64,000 bases of DNA from assembly GCA_016929905.1 (NCBI GenBank), contig JAFGHX010000379.1:1-64000 (forward strand), read 5' to 3'. This document shows, piece by piece, positions 34,661-42,894 of this stretch. Numbering within the stretch: the first letter of the stretch is position 1; each line of letters opens with the position of its first letter. Under the pieces are notes generated by a model that saw only the letters and a program-made list of their open reading frames with translations, made no database searches and had not been told where the DNA came from. Source of the DNA: Kiritimatiellia bacterium. GTDB taxonomy: Bacteria; Verrucomicrobiota; Kiritimatiellia; JAFGHX01. The position numbers and the translations under genes were made by a program.

Positions 34661-36790
34661 TTGGTTCTGCTGCTGGCGGCGGGCACGCTGCTGGTGTTCG
34701 GGCCGGTGTTGCGCCATGAGTTCGTGCGGTGGGACGACGACCTGAACGTTTACGAGAACCGCTATCTGAATCCGCCCGGTCTCGATCGTGTGACGCGGTT
34801 CTGGCAGGCGCCGTATGCGCGGCTGTTCGTGCCGGTGACCTACACGGTGTGGATGCTCGAAGCAGTGGTCTCCGATGCGCTCCTGCCGAGACAGGCGTCG
34901 GGCCGGCTGCCGGCCACGCTCTTCCACGCGGGTAATCTGTTGCTTCACACATTGAGCGTGCTGGTCGTGTTCGCGCTGCTACGGCTCGTCCTGCGCCGCG
35001 CGGGTTCGGCGCCGGGCGCGGACACGAACCCGCACCGTCTGCTCCCGGCCGCGGCGGCAGGTGCGTTGGTGTTCGCGTGGCATCCGCTGCAGGTCGAGCC
35101 TGTCGCCTGGGTGACCGGCACCAAAGACGTGCTGGCCGGCCTGTTCGGCCTCGTCGCCGTCCGGCAGTACCTGCTGTACGCCGAACAGCGTGGCGGGTCG
35201 CGGCGGGGCGGCAGAGGGGGGCGCGCGGGCAAGCGGCGCGCACCGGCCCGGTTCACCGTGACGGCAGCCACGGCCCATTACGTCGCAGGGTTCGTGGCGT
35301 TCGGGCTGGCACTGCTCGCGAAGCCTGCGGCAGTGGTTACGCCGGTTGTCGCCGGGCTGCTGGCCGCGTTCGCGGGCGCGGATGCGGCGGAACCGGCCGC
35401 GCAGGCCGGCCGGCGGCAACGGTGGGGGGTGCTTTTGTCGCCGCTGGTGTTCTGGCTGCTTGTCGCCGCGCCGTTTGTCCTGCTGACCAAGGCGCAACAG
35501 CCGGACACGCGGGTTCTGCCGACCCCGCTCTGGGTTCGGCCGTTCATCGCGCTGGATGCCGTGGGTTTCTATCTCTACAAGCTCGTGCTGCCGCTGCGGC
35601 TGGCGCCCGACTACGGCCGCTCGTTGCGTGTGCTGCTCGGCAAACCGTGGCTCTACCTGGCGTCGATCCCTGTCGCGGGCCTCGGACTGGCGCTGTTCCG
35701 GCTCCGGCGCAGGGGCGGCTGGCGTTGGGCGGCGCTCGGCGCGGCCGTCCTGGTCGTGAGCGTTGCGCCCGTGCTGGGGTTGGTCCCGTTCAGCTATCAG
35801 AACACGTCGACCGTGGCCGACCGCTACGCCTATCTGGGTGTGCTCGGGCTCGCGCTGGCGGCGGCCGGGCTGTTCGCGCGGAGTCGAGGGCGCGCGGTGC
35901 CCGCGCTGATGGGTGTCGTGCTGCTGCTGTTCGCCCTGCGCAGCGCGACGCAGGTCCGGCACTGGCGCAACACGTTCACGATTTTCGAACACACGCTCAA
36001 GGTGAACCCGAACAGCACCGCCGCGCACGGCAACATGGGCATTGAACTGGTCGAAAGCGGGCGCCTGGCCGAAGGCGCGGCGCACTACTCCGAGGCGCTG
36101 CGGATCGACCCGTTGTACGAAGAAGCGTACAACAATCTCGGGAACCTGCGCGAGCGGGAGGGCCGGCACGAGGAGGCGCTGGCGCTCTTTTCCACGGCGC
36201 TGCGCCTCAATCCGCAGTCGGAAACCGCCTATTTCAACATGGCGAACGTCGAGAGCAGACTGGGTTTGACCGAACGCGCGCTGCAACACTACTCGCGGGC
36301 ACTCGAGATCAACGGGGAAGATATCCAGGTTCGAAACAATCTCGCCGCGGCGCTGATCGGGCTGGACCGGATCGATGAGGCGATCGCCCACTTCTCGCAG
36401 GTCGCCGCAATGCAGCCGGGCAGCACGTTAGCGCGCGTCAATTTCGGGGTCGCCCTGCTGCGGCGGCAGCGGCTGGCGGAGGCGGTGGTTCAGTTCTCGG
36501 TCGCCGTCGGGCTGGAGCCGGACAACGTAAGTGCGCGGTGCAAGCTGGGCGACAGCCTGGCGGCGCAAGGCAGGACGGGTGAGGCGCTCGCCCATTACCG
36601 CCGCGCGCTGGAACTGGCGCCGGGCGCGGCGGAAACGCATTACGGGCTCGGCCTGCTCCTGGCGCGGCGGGGTGAGTTCGCCGGTGCGTTGCAGAGCTTC
36701 TCCCGCGCGCTCGAGATCGATCCGCGGTTCGAGGCGGCCCGGCGGGCTTCCGCGGCCGTGCGCCGCGCGCAGGCGCAGCGCGATCAGTAG
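34661..36790 (+). CDS. TMTC-like membrane glycosyltransferase with TPR tail (class A)
   Basis: Predicted 709-aa class A protein: WDDDLNVYENRYLNPP near residues 25-40, HPLQVEPVAWVTGTKDVLAG, PFSYQNTSTVADRYAYLGVL and seven to eight TPR units. TTG 34661 is the first ordinary start codon in frame and lies at the edge of the first membrane segment. However, a strong GGGGGGAGG at about 34585-34593 sits five bases before an in-frame ACG at 34598, which would add 21 residues with a basic tail; the true start may be that non-standard codon. This copy lacks the long low-complexity loops of the first cluster. Confidence 0.72.
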   Translation: MVLLLAAGTLLVFGPVLRHEFVRWDDDLNVYENRYLNPPGLDRVTRFWQAPYARLFVPVTYTVWMLEAVVSDALLPRQASGRLPATLFHAGNLLLHTLSVLVVFALLRLVLRRAGSAPGADTNPHRLLPAAAAGALVFAWHPLQVEPVAWVTGTKDVLAGLFGLVAVRQYLLYAEQRGGSRRGGRGGRAGKRRAPARFTVTAATAHYVAGFVAFGLALLAKPAAVVTPVVAGLLAAFAGADAAEPAAQAGRRQRWGVLLSPLVFWLLVAAPFVLLTKAQQPDTRVLPTPLWVRPFIALDAVGFYLYKLVLPLRLAPDYGRSLRVLLGKPWLYLASIPVAGLGLALFRLRRRGGWRWAALGAAVLVVSVAPVLGLVPFSYQNTSTVADRYAYLGVLGLALAAAGLFARSRGRAVPALMGVVLLLFALRSATQVRHWRNTFTIFEHTLKVNPNSTAAHGNMGIELVESGRLAEGAAHYSEALRIDPLYEEAYNNLGNLREREGRHEEALALFSTALRLNPQSETAYFNMANVESRLGLTERALQHYSRALEINGEDIQVRNNLAAALIGLDRIDEAIAHFSQVAAMQPGSTLARVNFGVALLRRQRLAEAVVQFSVAVGLEPDNVSARCKLGDSLAAQGRTGEALAHYRRALELAPGAAETHYGLGLLLARRGEFAGALQSFSRALEIDPRFEAARRASAAVRRAQAQRDQ

Positions 36791-36799
36791 GCGGGCGGG

Positions 36800-37230
36800 T
36801 GTCTCTCGCCCGCCCGGGGACGCGCTCGAGCGCGCGGAGCCGCGGAGGCGGAGCTGCCCGCGAAAGCTCGCGAAAAGGGCCCGCCTTCGCCGGGAGGCTA
36901 CGGCGCGGCACAGCGCGAAAGGGGAAGCCACCAAGGTGTAAGGTGCGTCTGCGTGCCGCCAGCTTGCCGGAGGTTGTTGCGGGAATCGAAAGGCGTGCCG
37001 CGCCGCGCCGACGTCTATTGATGCATGCCGGTTAATGGGCGCCGCGGCAAGCCTCGATTCCCGCAACGAGCGCCTTTCAGAGAGAGACCGGGCGAACGCA
37101 GCAACTTTGAGTTGTTTGCGCCGCGAGCGGCTCCGGCGTGCCGACCGGCGACTTGGCGCAAACAGTTCAAAGTTGCTGCTTTCCGATTTTCGCGTTCCTT
37201 TCGCGTCCTTTCGCGGGCAGGTCCGGCTCC
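36800..37230 (-). repeat. Full-length composite hairpin element, reverse orientation
   Basis: This 490-bp gap contains no gene. It is the reverse complement, module by module, of the element at 22560-22990: module 3 at about 36800-36930, module 2 at 36976-37067 and module 1 at 37101-37176. The cores differ mainly in the loop of module 1. Confidence 0.8.
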
Positions 37231-37280
37231 GCGCACTTTCTGCTTTTCGCCCTGCGACTTTCGACTACCATGGTCCCGGA

Positions 37281-39224
37281 ATGAGCCGCAGGACACGCAA
37301 CAGGAGCAAGCGCGCAGCAGCGGCGTCCGTGACGCCGGCGCGTGGCGGCTGGCTATACGCGGCAGGCCTGCTCGCGGTGGTCGTCGCGCTGTTCGCGCAG
37401 ACGGTCGGCTACGATTTCGCGAGCTACGACGAGAGCGGGCAGGTCATCGAGAATCCGCTCGTGCGCAGTCTGGGGCCGCGCAACCTGACCCGTATCTTCA
37501 CGCGCTACTCGGTGACGAACTACTATCCGGTGCGGCTGTTGTCCTTCGCGCTCGATTACCGGCTCTGGCGGCTGGACGCGCGCGGGTATCACCTGGCCAA
37601 CGTGCTGGCGCACGCCGCGAATGTGCTGCTGCTCTACGCGCTGGGGCTGCGATTGACGGGCCTCGGCGGCGGGCCGCGGCGGCGGTTGCCCGCCTTTCTT
37701 GCGGCGCTGCTTTTCACGGTGCACCCGGCGGTTGTGGAGCCGGCGGCATGGGTCGGCGGCCGGGAAGAGCTGCTCATGGTCTTCTTCGGGCTGCTCGCCG
37801 TGCTTGCGTATATCCGGGCCGGCGCGTGCGGAGGGCGCCGCCGGTTGCTCGGGTACGGCCTGTCCGCGCTGGCCTGCGCGGGGGCGTGCCTGTGCAACAT
37901 CGTCGGCGTCGTCATCCCGGGCCTGCTGGTCGCGCTCGAGCTGTGCGGCGTGCGGCCGGAAGGGCCTGCCGGGTTCCGCGCGCAGCTCGTCGCGGTCCTG
38001 CGGCGGACCGGCGCGCATTGGGCGATCGCGATCGCCGCGGTGATCGTGAAGAAGATAGGCGACGCGGCGACCACAGCGCCGGGCGCCGTGATCGCCGAGA
38101 TGAACCTGGGGCTCGGCGCCCGGGTCCTGACCGTCTTGCACACCTACGCCATGAACGTGCGCACGCTGGTCTGGCCGACCGAACTCATTCTCATCTATCC
38201 GAAGACCGTGCCGCAGAGCGTGATGGCGCCCGGCGTGATAGCCGGCGTGCTGCTGGCCGGGTTGTCCCTGTGGCTGCTGTGGCGCAGTCGGCACCGGCCG
38301 CTGGTCCTGTTCGGGTTGCTCTGGTTCGCGATCGGGCTGGCGCCCAGCGCGCAGATCGTCCCGCACCACATTTACCGGGCGGACCGGTTCCTGTATCTGC
38401 CCTTGGCCGGCCTGGGCATGGCGCTCGCCTTTCTGGTGCCGACGCCGGCGCGCCGCCGGTGGCCGACCGCCGTGTACGGGCTGGCCGCGCTGTTGCTGGC
38501 CGCGCGCGCATTCGGGCAGGTGCGTGTCTGGCGCAATGCGGAGACGGTGTTTGTGCATTGCCTCAACGCGTATCCCGGCTGCATCGACGCCCACAACAAT
38601 CTCGGGATCTACCTGTTCCGGCAGGGCCGGGTCCACGATGCATGGCCGCATTTCGTGAAGGCGCTCGAGCTGGATGCCGATAACGCGGAGGCGAACTACA
38701 ACATGGGCGTCGCGCTCGATCAGCAGGCGCGGTTCGAGGACGCGGCCCGGCACTACCGGCGTACGCTCGCGATAAGGCCGGACTATGTGGAGGCGCACAA
38801 CAATCTGGGCAACATTCTGCGCCGTACCGACCGGCTCGAGGAGGCGCTTGCGCACTACAGTGCGGCCATTCGCGCGAATCCCGAGTTCGCCGAGGCGTAC
38901 AACAACGCCGGGCTCGTGCTTGCGATCCAGGGCAGGGAAGGGGCGGCGATCGGCCATTTTCAAGAGGCGCTGCGGCTCAACCCCGAGCTGGGCAAGGCGC
39001 ACAACAATCTCGGCATCGCGTTGGACCGGAAGGGCCGGCTGCTCGAGGCGCTGCAGCACTACAGCCGCGCGGTGGAGTTGGGCCCGAACGACGTCGAGGC
39101 GCTCTACAACCTGGGCAACGCGCTGGTCAGGAGCGGGCAGCGCGACGCGGCCGCCGCGCCGCTCTCCCGCGTGCTCCAACTTCAACCTGGCCATCAGGAA
39201 GCACGCCGGTTGCTCGAACTTTAG
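37281..39224 (+). CDS. TMTC-like membrane glycosyltransferase with TPR tail (class B)
   Basis: Predicted 647-aa class B protein with a basic N-terminus (MSRRTRNRSKR). It has SYDES where the other class B proteins have NYDD, so the second acidic residue is Glu; then ENPLVRSLGPRNLTRIF, YYPVRLLSFALDY, HPAVVEPAAWVGGREE and RADRFLYLPLAG. Six to seven TPR units follow. The ATG at 37281 is chosen because upstream sequence is repeat-derived. The substituted acidic pair makes altered or lost activity possible. Confidence 0.75.
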   Translation: MSRRTRNRSKRAAAASVTPARGGWLYAAGLLAVVVALFAQTVGYDFASYDESGQVIENPLVRSLGPRNLTRIFTRYSVTNYYPVRLLSFALDYRLWRLDARGYHLANVLAHAANVLLLYALGLRLTGLGGGPRRRLPAFLAALLFTVHPAVVEPAAWVGGREELLMVFFGLLAVLAYIRAGACGGRRRLLGYGLSALACAGACLCNIVGVVIPGLLVALELCGVRPEGPAGFRAQLVAVLRRTGAHWAIAIAAVIVKKIGDAATTAPGAVIAEMNLGLGARVLTVLHTYAMNVRTLVWPTELILIYPKTVPQSVMAPGVIAGVLLAGLSLWLLWRSRHRPLVLFGLLWFAIGLAPSAQIVPHHIYRADRFLYLPLAGLGMALAFLVPTPARRRWPTAVYGLAALLLAARAFGQVRVWRNAETVFVHCLNAYPGCIDAHNNLGIYLFRQGRVHDAWPHFVKALELDADNAEANYNMGVALDQQARFEDAARHYRRTLAIRPDYVEAHNNLGNILRRTDRLEEALAHYSAAIRANPEFAEAYNNAGLVLAIQGREGAAIGHFQEALRLNPELGKAHNNLGIALDRKGRLLEALQHYSRAVELGPNDVEALYNLGNALVRSGQRDAAAAPLSRVLQLQPGHQEARRLLEL

Positions 39225-39257
39225 GCATGGCGTCAGGCTGTAGTGCGCGCCGAGCAA

Positions 39258-39335
39258 GGATTGCCACGAGGCGAGATGCTCAAAGCCCATACGGCGTAGT
39301 CGCCCTCGTGGCAGTCCTCGATTCCCGCAACGTTC
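39258..39335. repeat. Diverged module-2 hairpin of the composite element
   Basis: Arms around GGATTGCCACGAGGCGA and its complement are followed by TCGATTCCCGCAAC, the border sequence of module 2 elsewhere. It lies in a 556-bp gap without a gene. Confidence 0.6.
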
Positions 39336-39446
39336 GCCTTCAGTCAATAGGGGACGGAAGCGCCCATACGACAACTTGCAGTGCTCGGGGGGGAGGGGGC
39401 CGGATTTATCGAGGGTGGAGACTTCGCAGTTCTCGTGTGGTGTGGT

Positions 39447-39617
39447 GGGACCGCTCTGCGAGCGGTCCCGCCCCCATCGGCTCACGACTGCAGGGGACGG
39501 GCTGGAAAGCCCGTCCTACGTTCGGATCGCTGACTGCTTCCCCGTGGGACGGGCTTTCCAGCCCGTCCCCTCCCGCCGGCCGCTCACGACTGCAGGGACC
39601 GCTCGGAGAGCGGCCCC
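39447..39617. repeat. Nested hairpins GACCGCTC and GACGGGC
   Basis: Outer hairpins with arms GGGACCGCTC and GAGCGGTCCC (39447-39469) and a similar one at 39596-39617 enclose the GGGACGGGCT hairpin pair (39493-39515 and 39546-39570) also seen at 18355-18432. The order is symmetrical, as if one element inserted within another. Confidence 0.7.
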
Positions 39618-39780
39618 ACAACGGTCGATTAGTGCACGAATTCCTCCGCAAACTCAGGGGAATCGCAGGGCAGGCCGTGGCGCGAACTCCGAGCAAGCCG
39701 CGCCCGCCGTAGCGCCGCGCGAAGGCGGGCCGCGCCCGCCGTAGCGCCGCGCGAAGGCGGGTTCTCAAGCAAGTCTGAGA

Positions 39781-40716
39781 TCAGCGGCCGGGGCTGGGGT
39801 CGAACGGGTCGGGGCGGTTGAAATCGGGCATGTAATGCTCGACGCTTGCCAAGTCCTGAGTCCAGCCGTTGTACAGGCCGAGCGCTTCCAGCTCGGCCAG
39901 CACCGCGTCGTACTCCGCTTCGGTCAGCGCGCGGCGCATGACGGGATCGGCCGCCATGCGCGGGGTGGGCGTGTATTGCGCCATCAGCGAGACATGCACC
40001 GCCGTCGACAGCTCGTGCGCAATGAACGCCAGGCAGCGCCGGCTGTTCGCCGTCTGGCCGGGCAGAACCAGGTGCCGGACGATCAGCCCGCGGCGCGCCG
40101 CGCCGCCGGCGTCCGTGACCAGTTCCGCGCCAGTTTGCCTGAACATCTCCTTCAGCGCCGCGGCGGCGACGCGCGGGTAATCGGGCGCGTCCGACAGGCG
40201 TGCGCTGAGCGCCGCGTCCATGTATTTCAGATCCGGCAGATACACGTCGACCAGCCCTTCCAGCGCGCGTAGCGTCTCCACCTTGTCGTAGGCGTTCGTG
40301 TTCATGACCACGATCGGCGGGGCCGAACGCGCGGCGCGCAGCGCCTGAACGAGCGCCCGCATCTGCGGGATGCAGTGCGACGGCGAGACGAATCCCACCG
40401 ATCGGGCGCCCCGATCGAGCAGCGCGCCGATCCGCCGCACGGCCGAATCGAGATCCGTCTCGAACCGTGCCGCCGGCGCGGCGTTGTCGGATATCTGGCC
40501 GTTCTGACAGTAGGCGCATTGCATGTTGCAGTGCGCGAAGAACACGTTGCAGATGCCGTGCGTGCCGGAAAGCGCGGGCTCCTCGCCCCGATGCAGGCAG
40601 ATCGAGGCGATGGGGAAACCGGCGCCCGTGCGGCAGTAGCCCAGCCGGCGCCGGTTCCGGTTCACGCCGCACTCGCGCGGGCACAACGTGCAGTGCTCAA
40701 GTTCCGGAAAATGCAT
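39781..40716 (-). CDS. Radical SAM protein, pyruvate formate-lyase activase-like (PflX/COG1313)
   Basis: Predicted 311-aa radical SAM protein. The cluster motif CNMQCAYC at about residues 59-66 binds the 4Fe-4S cluster, and additional cysteines are in CTLCPRECGVNR near the N-terminus. VVMNTNAY and VYLPDLKY are conserved in this subfamily, usually annotated as PflA-like; the target glycyl enzyme is not encoded nearby. The ATG at 40716 lacks a strong ribosome site. Confidence 0.85.
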   Translation of the reverse strand: MHFPELEHCTLCPRECGVNRNRRRLGYCRTGAGFPIASICLHRGEEPALSGTHGICNVFFAHCNMQCAYCQNGQISDNAAPAARFETDLDSAVRRIGALLDRGARSVGFVSPSHCIPQMRALVQALRAARSAPPIVVMNTNAYDKVETLRALEGLVDVYLPDLKYMDAALSARLSDAPDYPRVAAAALKEMFRQTGAELVTDAGGAARRGLIVRHLVLPGQTANSRRCLAFIAHELSTAVHVSLMAQYTPTPRMAADPVMRRALTEAEYDAVLAELEALGLYNGWTQDLASVEHYMPDFNRPDPFDPSPGR

Positions 40717-40885
40717 GACGGCACGACTTTCGCGGGCGGCAGCCAAAGGCTCAGCGTTGGTAGGTGCCCATGAGCTCCGCCTCGCCAACCCGATGTGGGG
40801 CGATGGCACGCAGCACCTGCCGTTGTCGATCGTGCTGTCATGGTTAGGGTCTCGCTCCTTGTTCGCTCGAGGGCCTGCACCCGCT

Positions 40886-40915
40886 ATGGTACACGCTCGG
40901 CTTCTGCATGTCCAA
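40886..40915 (-). promoter_or_regulatory. Promoter for the radical SAM gene
   Basis: On the minus strand TTGGAC and TACCAT are 18 bp apart. The leader to the ATG at 40716 would be about 160 nt. Nothing else is recognised in the leader. Confidence 0.4.
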
Positions 40916-40985
40916 TGCGCAAGCTGGCGTTGACTCCATTGGGTTGCGGGCGACGCGCGCCTTACGAACACCAGGCGAAATAGCC

Positions 40986-41014
40986 TTGGAGAACCGAGCG
41001 GTTTGGCCCATAAT
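40986..41014 (+). promoter_or_regulatory. Promoter for the alpha/beta hydrolase gene
   Basis: TTGGAG at 40986-40991 and CATAAT at 41009-41014 have a 17-bp spacer. Transcription would begin near 41021, about 30 nt before the ATG. This and the minus-strand promoter make the 336-bp gap a divergent control region. Confidence 0.5.
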
Positions 41015-41052
41015 CGTCCGGTTTGGGCGACAGGCGAGGAAGGAAATCGCGA

Positions 41053-41895
41053 ATGAAACGGGGGCCCTTTCAACTGCCCGGCGTGCTGGTGTCGATCCCG
41101 GCCGCGTGGGCGATGAGCCTGGACGGGTTCTGGTATTCCGGCCCGCGCCGGAACCGGGTGCTGGTGATTTTCCAGCACGGGATGAACAGCAACTTCTGCA
41201 GCGGCGCGCTGAAGAAGGAGCTGATGCAGCGGAGCGGGCGCAACGGATTCGATTTCCTGTCGGTGAACAACAGCGGGCACGACAAGCACACGGTCGACGA
41301 ACGTTTCACGGCTTGCGTTCGGGACCTGGACGCCATCACGGCCTTTGCGCGGGGCAAGGGGTACCGGCAGTTCGTGCTGATCGGGCACAGTACCGGCTGC
41401 CAGAAGGTCACCTACTACCAATCGCGCCGGCAGAACGGCGCGGTGCGCGCCGTGGTGTTGATGGCGCCGACCGACGACGGCGCGGTGGCGCGGCGCGAGC
41501 TGGGCGCGCGGTACGCGCGGGAGCTGAGCCGGGCCAGGGCGCTTGTCGCGGCGGGGCGCGGCGCGACACTGCTGCACAGCGGCGGGTTCTCCTTCTCGGC
41601 GCGCCGGTTCCTGAGCGCGGCCGACCCGGTGCAGACGGAAGCGGGCCTCTTCCACTACGCGGGCCCGATGCGGCATTTCCGGCGCCTGCGCTGCCCGGTG
41701 CTGGCCCTGTTCGGGAGCGAAGAGGGCTATGCCTGCATGCCCGTCGCGCGGATGGGCGAGATCCTGCGCCGGAAGACGCGCGCCGAACCGTTTGCCTTCC
41801 AGATCGTGCCCGGCGCCGACCACAGCTTCCACGGGCGCGAAGCCCAGACGGCCGCGCGCATCTACCGCTGGCTGCGCCGCGTCTGTGAGGCGTGA
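41053..41895 (+). CDS. Alpha/beta hydrolase
   Basis: Predicted 280-aa cytoplasmic hydrolase. S113 in LIGHSTGCQ is the nucleophile, the histidine lies in GADHSFHG near the C-terminus and an acidic residue in LFGSEEGY may complete the triad. FQHGMNSNF is the oxyanion-hole region. It resembles DUF1749-like lipase/esterase proteins; the substrate is unknown. AGGAAGGAAA precedes the ATG. Confidence 0.8.
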   Translation: MKRGPFQLPGVLVSIPAAWAMSLDGFWYSGPRRNRVLVIFQHGMNSNFCSGALKKELMQRSGRNGFDFLSVNNSGHDKHTVDERFTACVRDLDAITAFARGKGYRQFVLIGHSTGCQKVTYYQSRRQNGAVRAVVLMAPTDDGAVARRELGARYARELSRARALVAAGRGATLLHSGGFSFSARRFLSAADPVQTEAGLFHYAGPMRHFRRLRCPVLALFGSEEGYACMPVARMGEILRRKTRAEPFAFQIVPGADHSFHGREAQTAARIYRWLRRVCEA

Positions 41896-41964
41896 GGTCG
41901 GGTGGGGGCGATTTCTGCGCGCCACGTCGGCGCAAAGCGCCAAGTGGCCATTTGCTCCGCGCGC

Positions 41965-42026
41965 GTAAACCGGCATGCATCAACAAATGTCGGCGCGTCG
42001 CGGCAAGCCTTTCGATTCCCGCAACA
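41965..42026. repeat. Partial module 2 of the composite element
   Basis: Positions 41965-42026 carry the core and right arm of module 2 (AACCGGCATGCATCAA then CGCGGCAAGCCTTTCGATTC). Sequence to about 42140 resembles module 3 fragments (TTCGCGGGCAGATCCGG). No gene is seen between the hydrolase and kinase genes. Confidence 0.7.
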
Positions 42027-42167
42027 ACCCACGCAAGCCGCTGACTCCGGACCAAACGCAACACCTTTGCGCCTCTGCTTTTCGCGCCGCTTTCGCGTCT
42101 TTTCGCGGGCAGATCCGGCGCCGCGTTTCCGCGCGCTCGAGCCTGGCCCGAGGCGGGCAAGGGGCCT

Positions 42168-42797
42168 TTACCCTTTGGCTGCCAACGCCTGCTCCAACAC
42201 GCCAACCACGTCACGGGCGGTCGTCGTCGGGCCGATCGAGATGGTGTCGACCGGGACGCCGAGCCCGACGTAGTACTCGATCAGCGGGATCGTGCGGCGC
42301 TCGTACGTCGCGAGCTTGGCCGCGACCCGGCCCGGATCGTCGTCCGTGCGTTGTGTACGGTCGCCGCCCGCGTTCGTTCGGATTCTGGCGCGGACCGTTT
42401 CCGCGTCGCAGGCGAGCCGGACGACCCGCTCGACCCGCACCAGCCGGGCCACGTCGGCCGCCTGGCCCACATGGCGCGGGAGTCCGTTCAGGACGATCAG
42501 GTCGGCGGGCGCGACCCGGCGCGCGTCGACAAACGCGCGCAGAATCGTCTCCGCAATGTGGAACGTTTCCTTCTCCAGCAGCGCGCCGGAGTCGAGCACG
42601 TCGCGGATGAAAGCGACGTCCGCAGCCGTCAGGCCCGCCGGCTCGGCCTCATGGGCCGCCGCGCGGCGAAGCTGCGCGCCGAAATCGAAATGGAAACAGC
42701 GGCGGCCGCACAGCCCGCGCGCCTCCAGCGCTTCGCCCAGCGGCGTCTTACCCGAGCCCGTCGGACCCAGCAGAAGAATCGCGGAATGAACTTGCAT
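42168..42797 (-). CDS. Adenylate kinase-like nucleoside monophosphate kinase
   Basis: Predicted 209-aa P-loop protein. GPTGSGKT at residues 11-18 is the Walker A; NGLPRHVGQA corresponds to the DGFPRTxxQA motif of adenylate kinases, and RTDDDPGRVAAKLATYERRT to the C-terminal RxDD region. It differs enough from standard Adk that it may be a paralogue with another nucleotide substrate. The ATG at 42797 has a weak ribosome site. Confidence 0.75.
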   Translation of the reverse strand: MQVHSAILLLGPTGSGKTPLGEALEARGLCGRRCFHFDFGAQLRRAAAHEAEPAGLTAADVAFIRDVLDSGALLEKETFHIAETILRAFVDARRVAPADLIVLNGLPRHVGQAADVARLVRVERVVRLACDAETVRARIRTNAGGDRTQRTDDDPGRVAAKLATYERRTIPLIEYYVGLGVPVDTISIGPTTTARDVVGVLEQALAAKG

Positions 42798-42822
42798 CGG
42801 TTGACCATTGGGAAAAGAAGAA

Positions 42823-42880
42823 TGGAAGACCCGGCGAAGCCTATTGGCGAAGCCGGGCCTTCCATTCTTCCATTCTGCCC
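42823..42880. repeat. Hairpin with ATGGAAG and CCCGGC arms
   Basis: GAATGGAAGACCCGGCGAAGCC faces the near-complement ending CCTTCCATTC across a short TATT loop. A related sequence, inverted, abuts the tRNA gene at 45045-45110. Confidence 0.75.
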
Positions 42881-42894
42881 ATTCCCGCCCGTTT

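Noticed and set aside
34371..35243. Upstream extension of the purL frame
   Set aside because: The 290 extra codons are Arg/Pro-rich and antisense to the TMTC-like gene. PurL starts at 34370 with a good ribosome site and family-typical length.
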